From Methanoregula sp. PtaB.Bin085 (lineage in GTDB: Archaea; Halobacteriota; Methanomicrobia; Methanomicrobiales; Methanospirillaceae), in the NCBI RefSeq assembly GCF_002067035.1, contig NZ_MVQB01000034.1, positions 1 through 64,000 of the forward strand: DNA of 64,000 nt. The letters are read 5' to 3'. This document shows positions 18,611 through 27,935 of this stretch, in pieces. Each line of letters starts with the position of its first letter. The first letter of the stretch is position 1. The notes beneath the pieces are model-generated. The model was not told the origin of the DNA, ran no database searches, and worked only from the letters and a program-made list of their open reading frames with translations. The position numbers and the translations under genes are program-made.

Positions 18611-18852
18611 AACGGAGGCCAGAATGACCTCCGTTGGCTTGTTTTCCCGGGCCGTACGACACTATTTCGTGAAAAAACAGCACTATTGTTTTCTGGAACG
18701 CTCGATTTAACCTCTGACTTGCGCGAATCGCCCGTTTCAGGCCCGGATGTTGACAACATCCGGCAACGTTACAACGGCCGATAATTCCCCGGACGGACTG
18801 GTGGTTGTGGCGGGACAGGGGGCTGCCGGAATGCATATATTGCCGTTTCAGG
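18611..18852. repeat. Structured direct repeat, copy B
   Basis: Second copy of the 18234-18475 unit, about 97 percent identical over the core, in the same orientation and without indels. The hairpin is at 18611-18635 and the long palindrome at 18743-18763. The distal end has GCATATATTG in place of GTGTATATGG, a TATA-like patch if the element is read on the minus strand. Similarity beyond 18852 falls to roughly two thirds and ends near 18895. Confidence 0.85.
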
Positions 18853-19027
18853 AGGGTTGTGGAAGCAATTTTCCGGGGATTACCGGTGGGTAGCCTGGCG
18901 AAGGGATCAATGGAAAAAAAGTATTGGAGAAGGGCGTCGCCAGAATCATTTCGCCACCCCATGTGAGCGGGATTGCCGCTGGAATGCTCCGGAATTTTAA
19001 TGGTACATAAGACCGATCTTCTGTACG

Positions 19028-19672
19028 ATGAAACAGGACCACCGGCCGGAAATTATTCTTGCACTCATCCTCCTCACCGTGATAATTGCCGGCGTATCGG
19101 CGTTCACGCTCGCAGAGACGAGCGTCTCGCCGCTGGGATACCAGCCGGCCGGCACGCCCGTGACCGTGACCGCGGTCATTGATTTTCCCCGGAAAGATCT
19201 CACGTCCGATACCTTCCCTGCTTCGCACGATCTCGTGATTTCAACCGGCCTTTCGGGCGCACGCTGGGAACCGGTGCTGGTCCTCGACGGCCGTCAGACG
19301 CGGCTGCCGCAGGAAAATGGCGGCACGCTGACAATCGGCGGGATGTACCTTTCCTACCCGGGAACGCAGGAACTGAAGGTGCATCTGACCCTCACGGGGA
19401 CGATGCCGGCTGATGTCTCTCCTACAAAGGATTTCCTGCGGGTGCAGGAAACGGATGCGCAGAAAAACATCCTCGCAACAAGCAGCATCGCGATGCCGGA
19501 AGTCCCGCTCGTTGTTCCCACGGAATCGCTACTGCCGACAACAGTCCCGACAACCCGTAAGCTGCCCACGCCACTCCCGACCACATCGCCAACACCGCAA
19601 TCGCCGGACGGGTTTTTTCCTGTAATCGTTGCGGCTGCAGGAGCTGCACTGATGGCGATGCGGCAGAACTAA
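19028..19672 (+). CDS. Secreted or membrane-anchored surface protein, unknown
   Basis: The 214-residue protein has an N-terminal signal or anchor (IILALILLTVIIAGVSAFT), then a strand-rich domain of about 125 residues. A Thr/Pro-rich linker (about 160-198, repeated PTT/PTP) follows, with a weak hydrophobic C-terminal segment (FPVIVAAAGAALMAM). This is the layout of archaeal cell-surface proteins with an O-glycosylated stalk. I do not recognise the central domain. Confidence 0.75.
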   Translation: MKQDHRPEIILALILLTVIIAGVSAFTLAETSVSPLGYQPAGTPVTVTAVIDFPRKDLTSDTFPASHDLVISTGLSGARWEPVLVLDGRQTRLPQENGGTLTIGGMYLSYPGTQELKVHLTLTGTMPADVSPTKDFLRVQETDAQKNILATSSIAMPEVPLVVPTESLLPTTVPTTRKLPTPLPTTSPTPQSPDGFFPVIVAAAGAALMAMRQN

Positions 19673-19684
19673 AGCCGGAGCTGC

Positions 19685-20355
19685 TCATTCGGGTGCTGCG
19701 CCCTGTACTCCCCGCTCACTCTGGTGTTCCCTGATCTGCTGGCGCCACATTGGATAGTACAGGCCTTTCTGTTTCAGCAGGTCCGCGTGCGATCCGGTTT
19801 CGATAATCCTGCCCCGTTCCATGATATAGATCACGTCCGTGTATATGATCGTGGACAGCCGGTGGGCAATCAGCAGCGTGATCTGCTTCCGGCTCCGCGA
19901 GATATCCTGGATCAAGTTCGTAATATCCTCATTATTCGGCGAAGGAGGCCTCGTTAAAGATGAGATGGAGGGGATGGCACGCTTCAGCGCCCGGGCAATG
20001 GGAGTGCGTTGCTTCTCCCAGCCGGAAAGGTTCATCCCCTCGGAGCGTCTGCTGCAGGCCGTTGCTGAAGATCTGTATGCCAACCTTTCTCACCACGAGT
20101 TCGGTGAAACAGGTCTGGAATGCCTTTGTTGCCTGTGCGAGGAACGCGATCCCGATCGCCACGTCAAGCCGGAACAGAATGCCCCGGATCAGGATGTCTT
20201 CCGGGTGGTTCTTCGGGTTCAGGGCCTAGTCATGAATGATATTTTCGAAGATCAGCGGATCGATGAGGTTCAGCAGCTGGCTGATGCCTGCGAAGATGAG
20301 CGCGGCGAGGATCAGCCACCAGTGCGGCCTGAGGCACTTCCCGAGGATACACATG
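19685..20355 (-). pseudogene. Remnant of an ABC exporter (MsbA/LmrA-type)
   Basis: The minus strand starts with MCILGKCLRPHWWLILAALI and continues as an ABC exporter membrane domain (SQLLNLIDPLIFENIIHD), where a TAG stop interrupts the frame. Past the stop it reads AIGIAFLAQATKAFQTCFTE. The frame then decays and most of the membrane domain and the Walker A region are missing. The end is a degraded signature motif (MNLSGWEKQRTPIARAL for the usual LSGGEKQR) and an H-loop region (TLLIAHRLSTIIYTDVIYIM) ending in the exporter C-terminus. A deletion, a stop and frameshifts make it non-functional. Confidence 0.8.
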
Positions 20356-20627
20356 TCCGTTTGCCCGCAATGTCCGTTGCAGGGATCCGTACCGGTTTTC
20401 TAAACCGGATCCGTTTTTTTATTTTTCTGCATGCGGGTTGCCTGTGAACGGGAAATCGTAGGAAGATGGAATAAATGTATGGTATGCCGGCGCCGGATGC
20501 AGCATCGAACCCGGCGTTTACATCATGGAAACCCCTCCTTCCTATGAATATTAAACCCAAAAAATAGATACGGTATGATTTGTCAGGGGAAACCTGATCC
20601 GAGAACCCTCGACAAGGAGGCCCGACT

Positions 20628-20957
20628 ATGAACTGGGTATATATGAAAGGAATTCCTATCGACGCGCAATTTCTCTATCGTAAGGCGCTGGAGCTGGTAC
20701 AGCAGGAACGGTACGAGATCGCGCTCCGGTATTTCAGACAGGCAACGGTCATCGCCCCGACCTATGCTAAAGCGTACTTGGCAATGGCTGCCTGCCATTA
20801 TTATCTCGCACGGTACGATGACGCGATCCGGTTATTCACCTGTGCAATCGAGATCGACCCGGCCTGTGAAGAAGCACGGATACAGCGCGATATGGTGATG
20901 AACCTGCGGGAACTGCAGGGCAGGATACCACAACAATCTACGGGAATGCCTTTCTGA
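20628..20957 (+). CDS. Short TPR-repeat protein
   Basis: A 109-residue protein with about two TPR units at residues 14-85 (FLYRKALELVQQERYEIALR and YDDAIRLFTCAIEIDPACEE). There is no signal peptide. The ATG follows a clear AAGGAGG. It is smaller than the TPR protein at 3451 and not obviously its copy. It stands alone between the ABC remnant and a zinc-ribbon gene; the partner is unknown. Confidence 0.8.
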   Translation: MNWVYMKGIPIDAQFLYRKALELVQQERYEIALRYFRQATVIAPTYAKAYLAMAACHYYLARYDDAIRLFTCAIEIDPACEEARIQRDMVMNLRELQGRIPQQSTGMPF

Positions 20958-21125
20958 TCCTGCTCGGGATTCTACCGGCAGGAAGACCGGAAAACCTCTT
21001 TTTACCATCAGACTCCTGATCACGGGACGCGGCGCCCGGATCCTTTGGTACGATTTTCCTGTCAGACTCACGGGTTCGACAAAGGAATCCCGGGGTTAAA
21101 CGCCATAACCCCGGGAATTCCGGGA

Positions 21126-21133
21126 TTATATAA
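21126..21133 (+). promoter_or_regulatory. TATA box for the zinc-ribbon mini-protein
   Basis: TTATATAA matches the archaeal box A closely and is preceded by GC-rich sequence. It lies 73 nt before the ATG at 21206, giving an expected leader of roughly 45-50 nt. A GGGGTTA...TAACCCC inverted repeat lies just upstream (about 21093-21113) and could be an operator. Confidence 0.6.
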
Positions 21134-21205
21134 GCTCACGGGAAGAGGGGACTATTCAGGTATACACCGTGCAGCCAGACAACGGTCAATAACCGAGGTG
21201 AAAAC

Positions 21206-21379
21206 ATGCAACTGTGCCCGATATGCCGTAAGGAAACGAATGATCGTGATGCATCCTGTCCGGGATGCGGCTATAAATTCCCGGCAAATCCCCGGCGTTC
21301 CCGGATTCCCCGTGGATCCCTTGATAATTATCCGCATTTCATCGATTCGAATACCGGCAAAGAGATGATCTTTCTCTAG
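21206..21379 (+). CDS. 57-residue zinc-ribbon protein
   Basis: A small ORF with GAGGTG at a good distance from its ATG. The product starts MQLCPICRKETND and has a second CPGCGYKF pair, so the four cysteines (CPIC, CPGC) can hold one zinc. A basic stretch and an acidic C-terminal half (YPHFIDSNTGKEMIFL) follow. A strong TATA box upstream supports expression. The partner or nucleic-acid target is unknown. Confidence 0.78.
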   Translation: MQLCPICRKETNDRDASCPGCGYKFPANPRRSRIPRGSLDNYPHFIDSNTGKEMIFL

Positions 21380-21503
21380 CCGCCGGGAGATCTCTCAAAT
21401 TTTTTTGCTGACTGTCTGAACATACTGCCGGGGTGGAAGAATTGCTGCGTAATTCTTATCCGCCTCCCGGCCGAATGGCATGTCGGATGAACAAACCTAT
21501 TTC

Positions 21504-21514
21504 ATATTATAAAT
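21504..21514 (+). promoter_or_regulatory. Probable TATA box of the hybrid kinase gene
   Basis: ATATTATAAAT in an AT-rich patch about 84 nt upstream of the kinase ATG; no other strong box is seen in the gap. Confidence 0.45.
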
Positions 21515-21597
21515 CGTTCTGATCATATTGATGAACCGTCATTATTCTCCCTTACTGTCCGCGATACCATACATGATGCCTCCCGTTCCACGCTGAT

Positions 21598-24279
21598 ATG
21601 ACCGCCGAAAGCCCTCTCACTGTCCTGTACGTTGACGACGAACCGTTCCTGCTTGACCTCGCAAAGGTGTACCTGGAAAAGACCGGGGAAATTTGCGTTG
21701 AGACGTGCCAGTCGGGAGAAAAGTCGCTTGAGATCATCAGGACAACGCCCTGCGACGCGATCGTTTCGGACTACCAGATGCCGGGGATGGACGGGCTTGA
21801 ATTTCTGAAAAATGTCCGCGAACAGTACGGTGACATCCCGTTTCTCCTCTTCACCGGCCGTGGCCGCGAGGATGTCGTGATCGAAGCCATCAACCTCGGG
21901 GCAGACTTCTATGTCCAGAAAGGCGGGGATCCGCGATCTCAGTTCGCCGAACTCGCCCACAAGATCCGGATGGCGGTGGGGCGCAAGAGGGCGGTCGCCG
22001 CACTCCGTGAACGCGATGCCCAGCTCATCTCGCTCTCCGATAACCTTCCCAGCGGTGTCATCTACCAGGTAGTCGTGGACCCGGCAGGGAACCGGCGCTT
22101 TGCGTACGTCAGCGCCGGCGTGGAAAAACTCCATGAAGTGAAAGCGGCAGATGTCCTGCGGGACCCGCAGCTCCTCTACGGCCAGGTGGCCCCGGCCGAC
22201 CGTTCCGTGCTCATGGAGGCCGAGATGCGCGCACGGGACACGGGTGTCCCGTTCAGCGCCGAAGTAAAGTATCGCACTCCCTCCGGCTCGGAACGGTGGG
22301 TGCTCCTCCGGTCTGCCCCGCGCATGCTCCCGGGCGGCAGCTCGGTCTGGGACGGGATCGAGCTCGACATAACTGCCACCAAGCGGGCAGAAGAGGAACT
22401 CCGTGCCGCGTACGGCAAGCTTGCCGAATCGCAGGCGCAGCTGCAGACGCAGCTGTCCGAGCTCAACGCATCGCGGCAGCAGATTGCCGAGAGCGAGGAG
22501 AAGTACCGGACGCTGGTCGAGCATACCGATGATATTGTTTTCATCGCGCAGGACGGCAACGTGGTCTTTGCCAACTCCAAGCTTGCGTCACTCTCCGGGT
22601 ACACTCTCGACGAGGTCATCGGCCAGCCGTTCATCCGCTTCATCGCCCCGGAGGACCAGGACATGGTGCTGGGGCGTCACCGGCTTCGCCAGGGGGGAAA
22701 TGCTCTTCCCGAGAGTTATGAGTTCTCGCTTCTCCACCGGGACCAGAAGACCCGGATACGGGTCAGGATCCGCGTCGGTGCCGGGACGTACCGCGGCCGT
22801 CCTGCAACAACCGGGACGATCCAGGATATCACCAGGGAATGCCGGCAGGAAGAGGAACTGGCAAAGAGCGGGGAGCTGCACCGGAAGATGGTTGCCGCAA
22901 GCCCGGATATTATCGTCCAGACCGATCTGGAGGGAAAGATTGTTTTCCTCAATGACAAGGGCCTGCAGCTTGCCGGTATGACCGATCCCGGGGAAATCAT
23001 CGGCATCTCGGTCTTCTCGCTCTTTGCACCGGAGAGCCTGCCGGCGGCAATCGAGAATACGAAACTCATGCCCGGTGGTCCACTCGGCCCCCGGGAATAC
23101 ACGTTCATTAATTTCAACAAAGAACGTGTCCTTCTGGAAGTGAACGGCGATATCCTCCGGACACCGGACGGGACTCCCTACGGTATGATGTTCGTCTGCC
23201 GGGACATTGGTGAGCGCAAGCGTGCCGAGGAGACTCTGAGAAAGAGCGAGGAGGTGTTCAGGAACATCATCGAGAACATGCAGGACGTCTTCTACCGGAC
23301 CGGCCGTGACGGCATCCTCTGCATGATCAGTCCCTACGGCGCCCGGATCATGGGCTATGACTCACCGGAAGAGATCTGCGGGAAACTTGCCGCAACGGAA
23401 TTCTACGCGGATCCGGCCGAGCGCGAGACCTTCCTTGCGCATATCCTGCAGGAGAAGAAAGTGGCCGGGTATCCGATGACGCTCAAAGACCGGTACGGCA
23501 ACCTGCACTATGCCGTTGCAAACAGCCGCGTGATCACCGATCCGGCCGGTAATTTTGACGGGATCGAAGGGATTCTTCATGACATCACGCACCTGAGAAA
23601 GGCCGAAGAAGCCCTCCGGCAGGCCAACCGCCAGATCACGCTGATGGCAGGCATCACCCGGCACGATGTCAAGAACCAGCTGCATGCGCTTGCAGGGTAC
23701 CTCAGCCTCTCGGCGCGATCCACCGGAGATCCTGTACGCGCAGCGGATCTGGTTGAAAAAGAACAGAAGATCGTTGATATTCTTGTGCAGCAGATTGACT
23801 TCATGACCGTTTTTGACGGGATGGGATGCAGATCGCCCGCATGGCAGGATCCGGTCCCGCTCGTACTGAAGGCACGATCTGCGCTGCCGTTCCGGAATGT
23901 CGAGCTTGACGTAAGCCTGCCGGCCATAGAGATCTTCGCGGACCCGCTTCTTGAGAAGGTATTTTATAATCTCTTTGACAATGCGCTCCGGCATGGAGGG
24001 GATGAGATGACGGCGCTCCGGACATATTCCCGGCATGACAACGGTTCGCTTGTCCTGGTAATCGAGGATAACGGAGCGGGAATCCCCGAATGTGACAAAA
24101 TGCGCCTCTTCGAGCGGGGGTTCGGGAAGAATTCCGGCCTTGGCCTGTTCCTTGCAAAAGAGGTCCTTGCTATCACGGGAATGAGCATCCGGGAGACCGG
24201 CACGCATGGCAGGGGAGCGCGGTTCGAGATCGTGGCACCGAAGGGGACATACCGCATTGCCGCCACCCGCGGGGAATAA
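21598..24279 (+). CDS. Hybrid sensor kinase: receiver, four PAS, histidine kinase
   Basis: The 893-residue soluble protein starts with a receiver (residues 1-120, phospho-acceptor D58 in AIVSDYQMPGMDG). Four PAS/PAC-type segments follow at about 145-280, 300-420, 425-545 and 550-675. The dimerisation box has H near 689 in GITRHDVKNQLHALAGY, of the HD-N type common in methanogen kinases. The ATPase domain has NLFDNALRHGG and ends in GLGLFLAKEVL. A coiled coil (about 265-300) links the first two PAS. No membrane helix is seen, so it senses a cytoplasmic signal. A receiver at the N-terminus of a kinase suggests it is itself a relay target. Confidence 0.93.
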   Translation: MTAESPLTVLYVDDEPFLLDLAKVYLEKTGEICVETCQSGEKSLEIIRTTPCDAIVSDYQMPGMDGLEFLKNVREQYGDIPFLLFTGRGREDVVIEAINLGADFYVQKGGDPRSQFAELAHKIRMAVGRKRAVAALRERDAQLISLSDNLPSGVIYQVVVDPAGNRRFAYVSAGVEKLHEVKAADVLRDPQLLYGQVAPADRSVLMEAEMRARDTGVPFSAEVKYRTPSGSERWVLLRSAPRMLPGGSSVWDGIELDITATKRAEEELRAAYGKLAESQAQLQTQLSELNASRQQIAESEEKYRTLVEHTDDIVFIAQDGNVVFANSKLASLSGYTLDEVIGQPFIRFIAPEDQDMVLGRHRLRQGGNALPESYEFSLLHRDQKTRIRVRIRVGAGTYRGRPATTGTIQDITRECRQEEELAKSGELHRKMVAASPDIIVQTDLEGKIVFLNDKGLQLAGMTDPGEIIGISVFSLFAPESLPAAIENTKLMPGGPLGPREYTFINFNKERVLLEVNGDILRTPDGTPYGMMFVCRDIGERKRAEETLRKSEEVFRNIIENMQDVFYRTGRDGILCMISPYGARIMGYDSPEEICGKLAATEFYADPAERETFLAHILQEKKVAGYPMTLKDRYGNLHYAVANSRVITDPAGNFDGIEGILHDITHLRKAEEALRQANRQITLMAGITRHDVKNQLHALAGYLSLSARSTGDPVRAADLVEKEQKIVDILVQQIDFMTVFDGMGCRSPAWQDPVPLVLKARSALPFRNVELDVSLPAIEIFADPLLEKVFYNLFDNALRHGGDEMTALRTYSRHDNGSLVLVIEDNGAGIPECDKMRLFERGFGKNSGLGLFLAKEVLAITGMSIRETGTHGRGARFEIVAPKGTYRIAATRGE

Positions 24280-24354
24280 TCAAAAGAACCCCGGTATAAT
24301 CGGGAAGATCCCGGCTGCATAGTCCAGTCGGCGACCTGTTTTTCAGCGGTACCT

Positions 24355-25386
24355 TCAGTACCCGATTGCTACCCGGATTATCTCAAACGCTGTAAATCCT
24401 ATTGCCGCACTCACGGGAATTGTCAGGATCCATGCCCACAGGATGTTCCGGGCAACGCCCCACTTCACCGTACTTGAGCCGCTTGTCGTCCCCACCCCCA
24501 TGATTGACGTGCAGATGATATGGGTTGTACTGACCGGGATCCCGAGCACGGAAGCGCCTATGATAGTCGATGCGCCGGCCGTCTCAGCTGCAAAGCCGTG
24601 CACCGGCCGGAGCTTCGTGATCTTGTAGCCCATTGTCTTCACGATGCGCCAACCCCCGGACAGAGTCCCGAGTGCAATAGCTGCATGGGCTGCAAGAATC
24701 ACCCAGAGAGGGACCGGGAGGTGGTTGGGATCAACGGATGTGCCGAAGTAGCCAATCGAGAAGAGGAGCGGGACGATGATGCCCATAGTCTTCTGTGCAT
24801 CGTTGGTGCCGTGGCTGAAACTGTACGCTGCGGCTGAACAGAGCTGAAGGCGTTTGAACGCAGACTCGGCCGACGGCTTCTGGGCGTTCTTTGTCAGGTT
24901 GAGGATGAACGCCATGAACAGGTATCCCGCTGCGAGGCCGATCATCGGCGAGACGATCATGAACAGGGCCACCTGCCCGACCGTGGACCACTTGATGGCG
25001 GTAAATCCGGCGGCGGCGAGACCCGCACCGGTCATGCCCCCGATGAGCGCATGGGAGGATGAAGTCGGAAGCCCGAAGAACCATGTGATCAGGTTCCAGG
25101 AGATCGCGCCGATCAGGGCTGCCAGTATGATCCACGGGATGACTGCCGTCATTACGATCTCCAGCTGGATGATCTTGGCGATCGTGCTAGCAACGGCTAC
25201 ACCAAACCCGAAAGCGGCAATGAAGTTGAAGAACGCGGCAAAGATAACAGCCCGCCGCGGGGAGAGGACTTTTGTCGAAACCACGGTCGAGATCGAGTTC
25301 GCCGAGTCATGGAACCCGTTCGTGAAGTCGAAGACGAGCGCGATACCGATGATGACAACAATCAGTTCCCAGGTTGCTTCGATCAT
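24355..25386 (-). CDS. pit: Inorganic phosphate transporter, PiT family
   Basis: The 343-residue protein has about 10 hydrophobic helices and both PiT signatures: FDFTNGFHDSANSISTVVST near the N-terminus and FSHGTNDAQKTMGIIVPLL in the second half. It should move phosphate (probably as metal-phosphate) with H+ or Na+. Its ATG has GGGAGG upstream and lies 25 nt after the DUF47 gene; such pairs form a standard low-affinity phosphate unit. Confidence 0.95.
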   Translation of the reverse strand: MIEATWELIVVIIGIALVFDFTNGFHDSANSISTVVSTKVLSPRRAVIFAAFFNFIAAFGFGVAVASTIAKIIQLEIVMTAVIPWIILAALIGAISWNLITWFFGLPTSSSHALIGGMTGAGLAAAGFTAIKWSTVGQVALFMIVSPMIGLAAGYLFMAFILNLTKNAQKPSAESAFKRLQLCSAAAYSFSHGTNDAQKTMGIIVPLLFSIGYFGTSVDPNHLPVPLWVILAAHAAIALGTLSGGWRIVKTMGYKITKLRPVHGFAAETAGASTIIGASVLGIPVSTTHIICTSIMGVGTTSGSSTVKWGVARNILWAWILTIPVSAAIGFTAFEIIRVAIGY

Positions 25387-25411
25387 GGGATCCTCCCGGG
25401 AAATGCAGGAA

Positions 25412-26041
25412 TCATGAGTGCCGGATCGCGATGTCCGAGAGCGTGTTCGCCACGTCCTCGCAGTTGTCGGTCGCTGTCTCGAGCTGCTCGTAGATGTCCT
25501 TGAGTTTGATGATCGCGATCGCGTCCGTTGTCCTGAACAGCTCGGTGATTGCCTGCGCGAGTGCGTCGTCTGCGAGGTTTTCGAGCCGGTTCACCTCGAT
25601 ACAGCGCTCCTCGATGTACCGCGGATCCTTCAGCGACCGGACGCTTTTTACCGCGCTCTCCAGCTCGCGGGCTGACTGGTGGACGAGTTTTGCGAGCCCG
25701 ATGATGTGGGTATCGGTGGCCGGGATTGCGTAATAGAGCATTTTCTCAGCAGTGTCGTCGATACTGTCAAGAACTTCGTCAAGCGTGGAGGCGAGGCGCG
25801 AAATCTCCTCGGGATCGAGTGGCGTGATGAAAGTGGTGTTGAGCTGCTGGTAAATATCGTGCGTTACCTGGTCACCCTTGTGCTCGATGCTCTCGATCGC
25901 GTGCCGCTTCTCTTTCACATTCGAGAAATTCTCCGCCAGGTCCACGAGCATCCAGGCAGCCTCGGTTACGAGCCCGGCCTGCTTTTCGAACAGGTCATAA
26001 AAGACCGTGTCGTGCGGTACCAGCAGTTCCCTCAGTCCCAT
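25412..26041 (-). CDS. DUF47 / PhoU-like phosphate transport accessory protein
   Basis: A 209-residue all-helical protein with the DUF47 pattern (EKQAGLVTEAAWMLVDLAEN, the IEHKGDQVTHDI metal-binding-type motif and LDEVLDSIDDTAEKML). DUF47 proteins accompany PiT transporters and are thought to gate or regulate them. The gene opens the operon with pit and sits behind a triple CTATAG site at 26112-26146. Confidence 0.93.
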   Translation of the reverse strand: MGLRELLVPHDTVFYDLFEKQAGLVTEAAWMLVDLAENFSNVKEKRHAIESIEHKGDQVTHDIYQQLNTTFITPLDPEEISRLASTLDEVLDSIDDTAEKMLYYAIPATDTHIIGLAKLVHQSARELESAVKSVRSLKDPRYIEERCIEVNRLENLADDALAQAITELFRTTDAIAIIKLKDIYEQLETATDNCEDVANTLSDIAIRHS

Positions 26042-26105
26042 CAGATGTCCCCTTCCAGTAATATTCTGACAGGAATTCGCCGGGGGGAAATATACCTTTT
26101 GTCAC

Positions 26106-26150
26106 AATAAACTATAGGCCACTCTATACACTATAGAGAACTATAGGGAA
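26106..26150. promoter_or_regulatory. Candidate Pho operator upstream of DUF47-pit
   Basis: CTATAG occurs at 26112, 26131 and 26141, a 19-then-10 bp spacing, with a near copy CTATAC at 26124. The same arrangement with the same spacing is found at 30972, 30991 and 31001 between pstS and the AbrB-PhoU regulator. About 33 of 45 aligned positions match. The site lies roughly 70-105 nt before the DUF47 start, so it can cover the promoter. Confidence 0.7.
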
Positions 26151-26331
26151 AAGCGGTACAAATGATCTCCCGGGAGTAATCCCGGCACAGGAATATCCGT
26201 TTCCTCCGGTTACCAGGTATGCATGACAATTTTATCTGTAATCGGATCGGATCGTGCCTTTGCCAGCACGCTCTTCATATCTTTTCCGCCTCTTTCCCGG
26301 TCCCGACCGTAAAAGACAGAGGGGAGATGTC

Positions 26332-26475
26332 TTAAGATGATATCTCCGCACGGCCCGTATCCCGGCGCTCCTTTTCGCGTATCCATTCCAGCAGTGCAGC
26401 ATAATCCTCCGGGTGCATCGGCACCCTCTCAACCGGATCATACGGTGATGATTTCGTCAGCAGCGATCGTTTCAT
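26332..26475 (-). CDS. 47-residue ORF ending the pst-phoU operon
   Basis: The ORF starts 10 nt beyond the phoU stop with GAGGG about 8 nt before its ATG, and reads MKRSLLTKSSPYDPVERVPM through to a charged C-terminus (EWIREKERRDTGRAEISS). No family is recognised; it may be a small regulator or simply a tail ORF. The placement and SD are the only support. Confidence 0.5.
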   Translation of the reverse strand: MKRSLLTKSSPYDPVERVPMHPEDYAALLEWIREKERRDTGRAEISS

Positions 26476-26485
26476 GAAAGTACCC

Positions 26486-27163
26486 TCAGTGGATCTCGAT
26501 CCGTTCACCCGTCTCCATATAGTGCACGTTCTCGGCGATATTGCAGGCATGATCGGCGCAGCGCTCGAGATACCGCGCCACCATGATGAAATGGGTGCAG
26601 CGGGTGAGGCTTCGCGGATTCTCCATCATGTGGGTGATGCCCTCACGAAAGATCGAATGGCGCAGGGCATCGATGGTGTCATCGCGGGACGAGAAGTCTT
26701 CGATGAGGCGGAGGGTCGAGGTATCGTATGCCTCGATCGCATCGTCAATCATGTCGATGGCGAGGTCAGCCATGTGCGGGATGCTCATCATGGGAGAGGT
26801 ACGCGGTATGCTCCGGATTGCCGGACCGTTGCCGGCATCAGATATCTCGTTGACAATCTTCGCTATCACCTTACCATACCGGCCAATGCGCAGCGATGCC
26901 GTAATGACTTTGAGTGTGCACGCGATCTCCCGCATGTCCTTTGCCATCGGCTGGTAAAGCGCGATCAGTTGGTAACAGCGCTCCTCGAGCTCGACTTCCA
27001 GTTCGTGGATCTTCTCCTTGCGTGCCACGACCGATTCGGCCAGTTGTGTGTCCTGCCGGACCATGGCATCAACCGCGTCGCGAAGCATCGAGCGCCCGAA
27101 CCGCGCCATCTTCACGGTATCCTTCTTCAGTGTGTCCAGTTCCGCATGAAATTTCTCTGCCAT
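26486..27163 (-). CDS. phoU: Phosphate-specific transport regulator PhoU
   Basis: A 225-residue two-repeat helical bundle with the PhoU patterns (FHAELDTLKKDTVKMARF; CTLKVITASLRIGRYGKVIAKI; a second three-helix repeat). It restrains PstSCAB and mediates phosphate signalling. ATG 27163 is chosen with AGGTG just upstream; an in-frame GTG at 27172 abuts the pstB stop. It follows pstB directly. Confidence 0.93.
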   Translation of the reverse strand: MAEKFHAELDTLKKDTVKMARFGRSMLRDAVDAMVRQDTQLAESVVARKEKIHELEVELEERCYQLIALYQPMAKDMREIACTLKVITASLRIGRYGKVIAKIVNEISDAGNGPAIRSIPRTSPMMSIPHMADLAIDMIDDAIEAYDTSTLRLIEDFSSRDDTIDALRHSIFREGITHMMENPRSLTRCTHFIMVARYLERCADHACNIAENVHYMETGERIEIH

Positions 27164-27172
27164 GTCCCGCAC

Positions 27173-27934
27173 CTACCCGAACCTGCCGGTGATATAATTC
27201 TCGGTCAGTTCGTCTGCCGGGTGTTCGAAGATCTGTTTTGTCTGCCCGCACTCGACAAGCCTCCCGAGATACATGAATCCGGTAAAGTCACTCACCCGGG
27301 CTGCCTGCTGCATGTTGTGGGTTACGATGATAACCGTGTACTCCCGTTTCAGCAGATCGATCAGGTTCTCGATCTTCGCAGTCGCGATGGGATCGAGTGC
27401 CGAGCAGGGTTCGTCCATCAGGATCACGTCAGGCTCGACGGCAAGCGTGCGGGCAATGCAGAGCCGCTGCTGCTGCCCGCCGGAGAGCCCGAGGGCTGAG
27501 TCGTCGAGCCGGTCCTTCACCTCGTCCCAGAGTGCCGCGTGCCGGAGGCTCTCCTCCACGATCCGGTCCAGCGCATACCTGTCCGTGATCCCGTGGATCC
27601 TTGGCCCGTATGCAACGTTCTCCCGGATTGACTTCGGGAACGGGTTGGGCTTCTGGAAGACCATGCCGACCTTTTTACGGAGAGCGACAACGTCCGTTCC
27701 CGGTGCCTGGATGTCCTGCCCGTCGAACAGGATTCCGCCGGTGATCTTCACGCTGTCGATCAGGTCGTTCAGGCGGTTGAAGCACCGAAGCAGTGTGGAC
27801 TTGCCGCAACCCGACGGGCCGATCAGGGCAGTGACCTTGTTTTTCGGGATTTTCATGGTAACAGACTGGAGCGCGTGTTTCCCGCCATACCAGAGGTTGA
27901 GGTCGTGTGTGGAAATGATACAGTCTGATGTCAT
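27173..27934 (-). CDS. pstB: Phosphate ABC transporter ATP-binding subunit
   Basis: The 253-residue ATPase has Walker [17 protein letters not shown], the signature [16 protein letters not shown], Walker [14 protein letters not shown] and the H-loop [34 protein letters not shown] and the C-terminal [17 protein letters not shown] are typical of PstB. It powers phosphate import with the fused permease upstream and lies between that gene and phoU with almost no spacing. Confidence 0.96.
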   Translation of the reverse strand: MTSDCIISTHDLNLWYGGKHALQSVTMKIPKNKVTALIGPSGCGKSTLLRCFNRLNDLIDSVKITGGILFDGQDIQAPGTDVVALRKKVGMVFQKPNPFPKSIRENVAYGPRIHGITDRYALDRIVEESLRHAALWDEVKDRLDDSALGLSGGQQQRLCIARTLAVEPDVILMDEPCSALDPIATAKIENLIDLLKREYTVIIVTHNMQQAARVSDFTGFMYLGRLVECGQTKQIFEHPADELTENYITGRFG

Positions 27935-27935
27935 G

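Noticed and set aside
18292-18962. Two overlapping minus-strand frames across the structured repeats
   Set aside because: They overlap each other in different frames and include both repeat copies; no start signal or known domain, so a coding role is unlikely.
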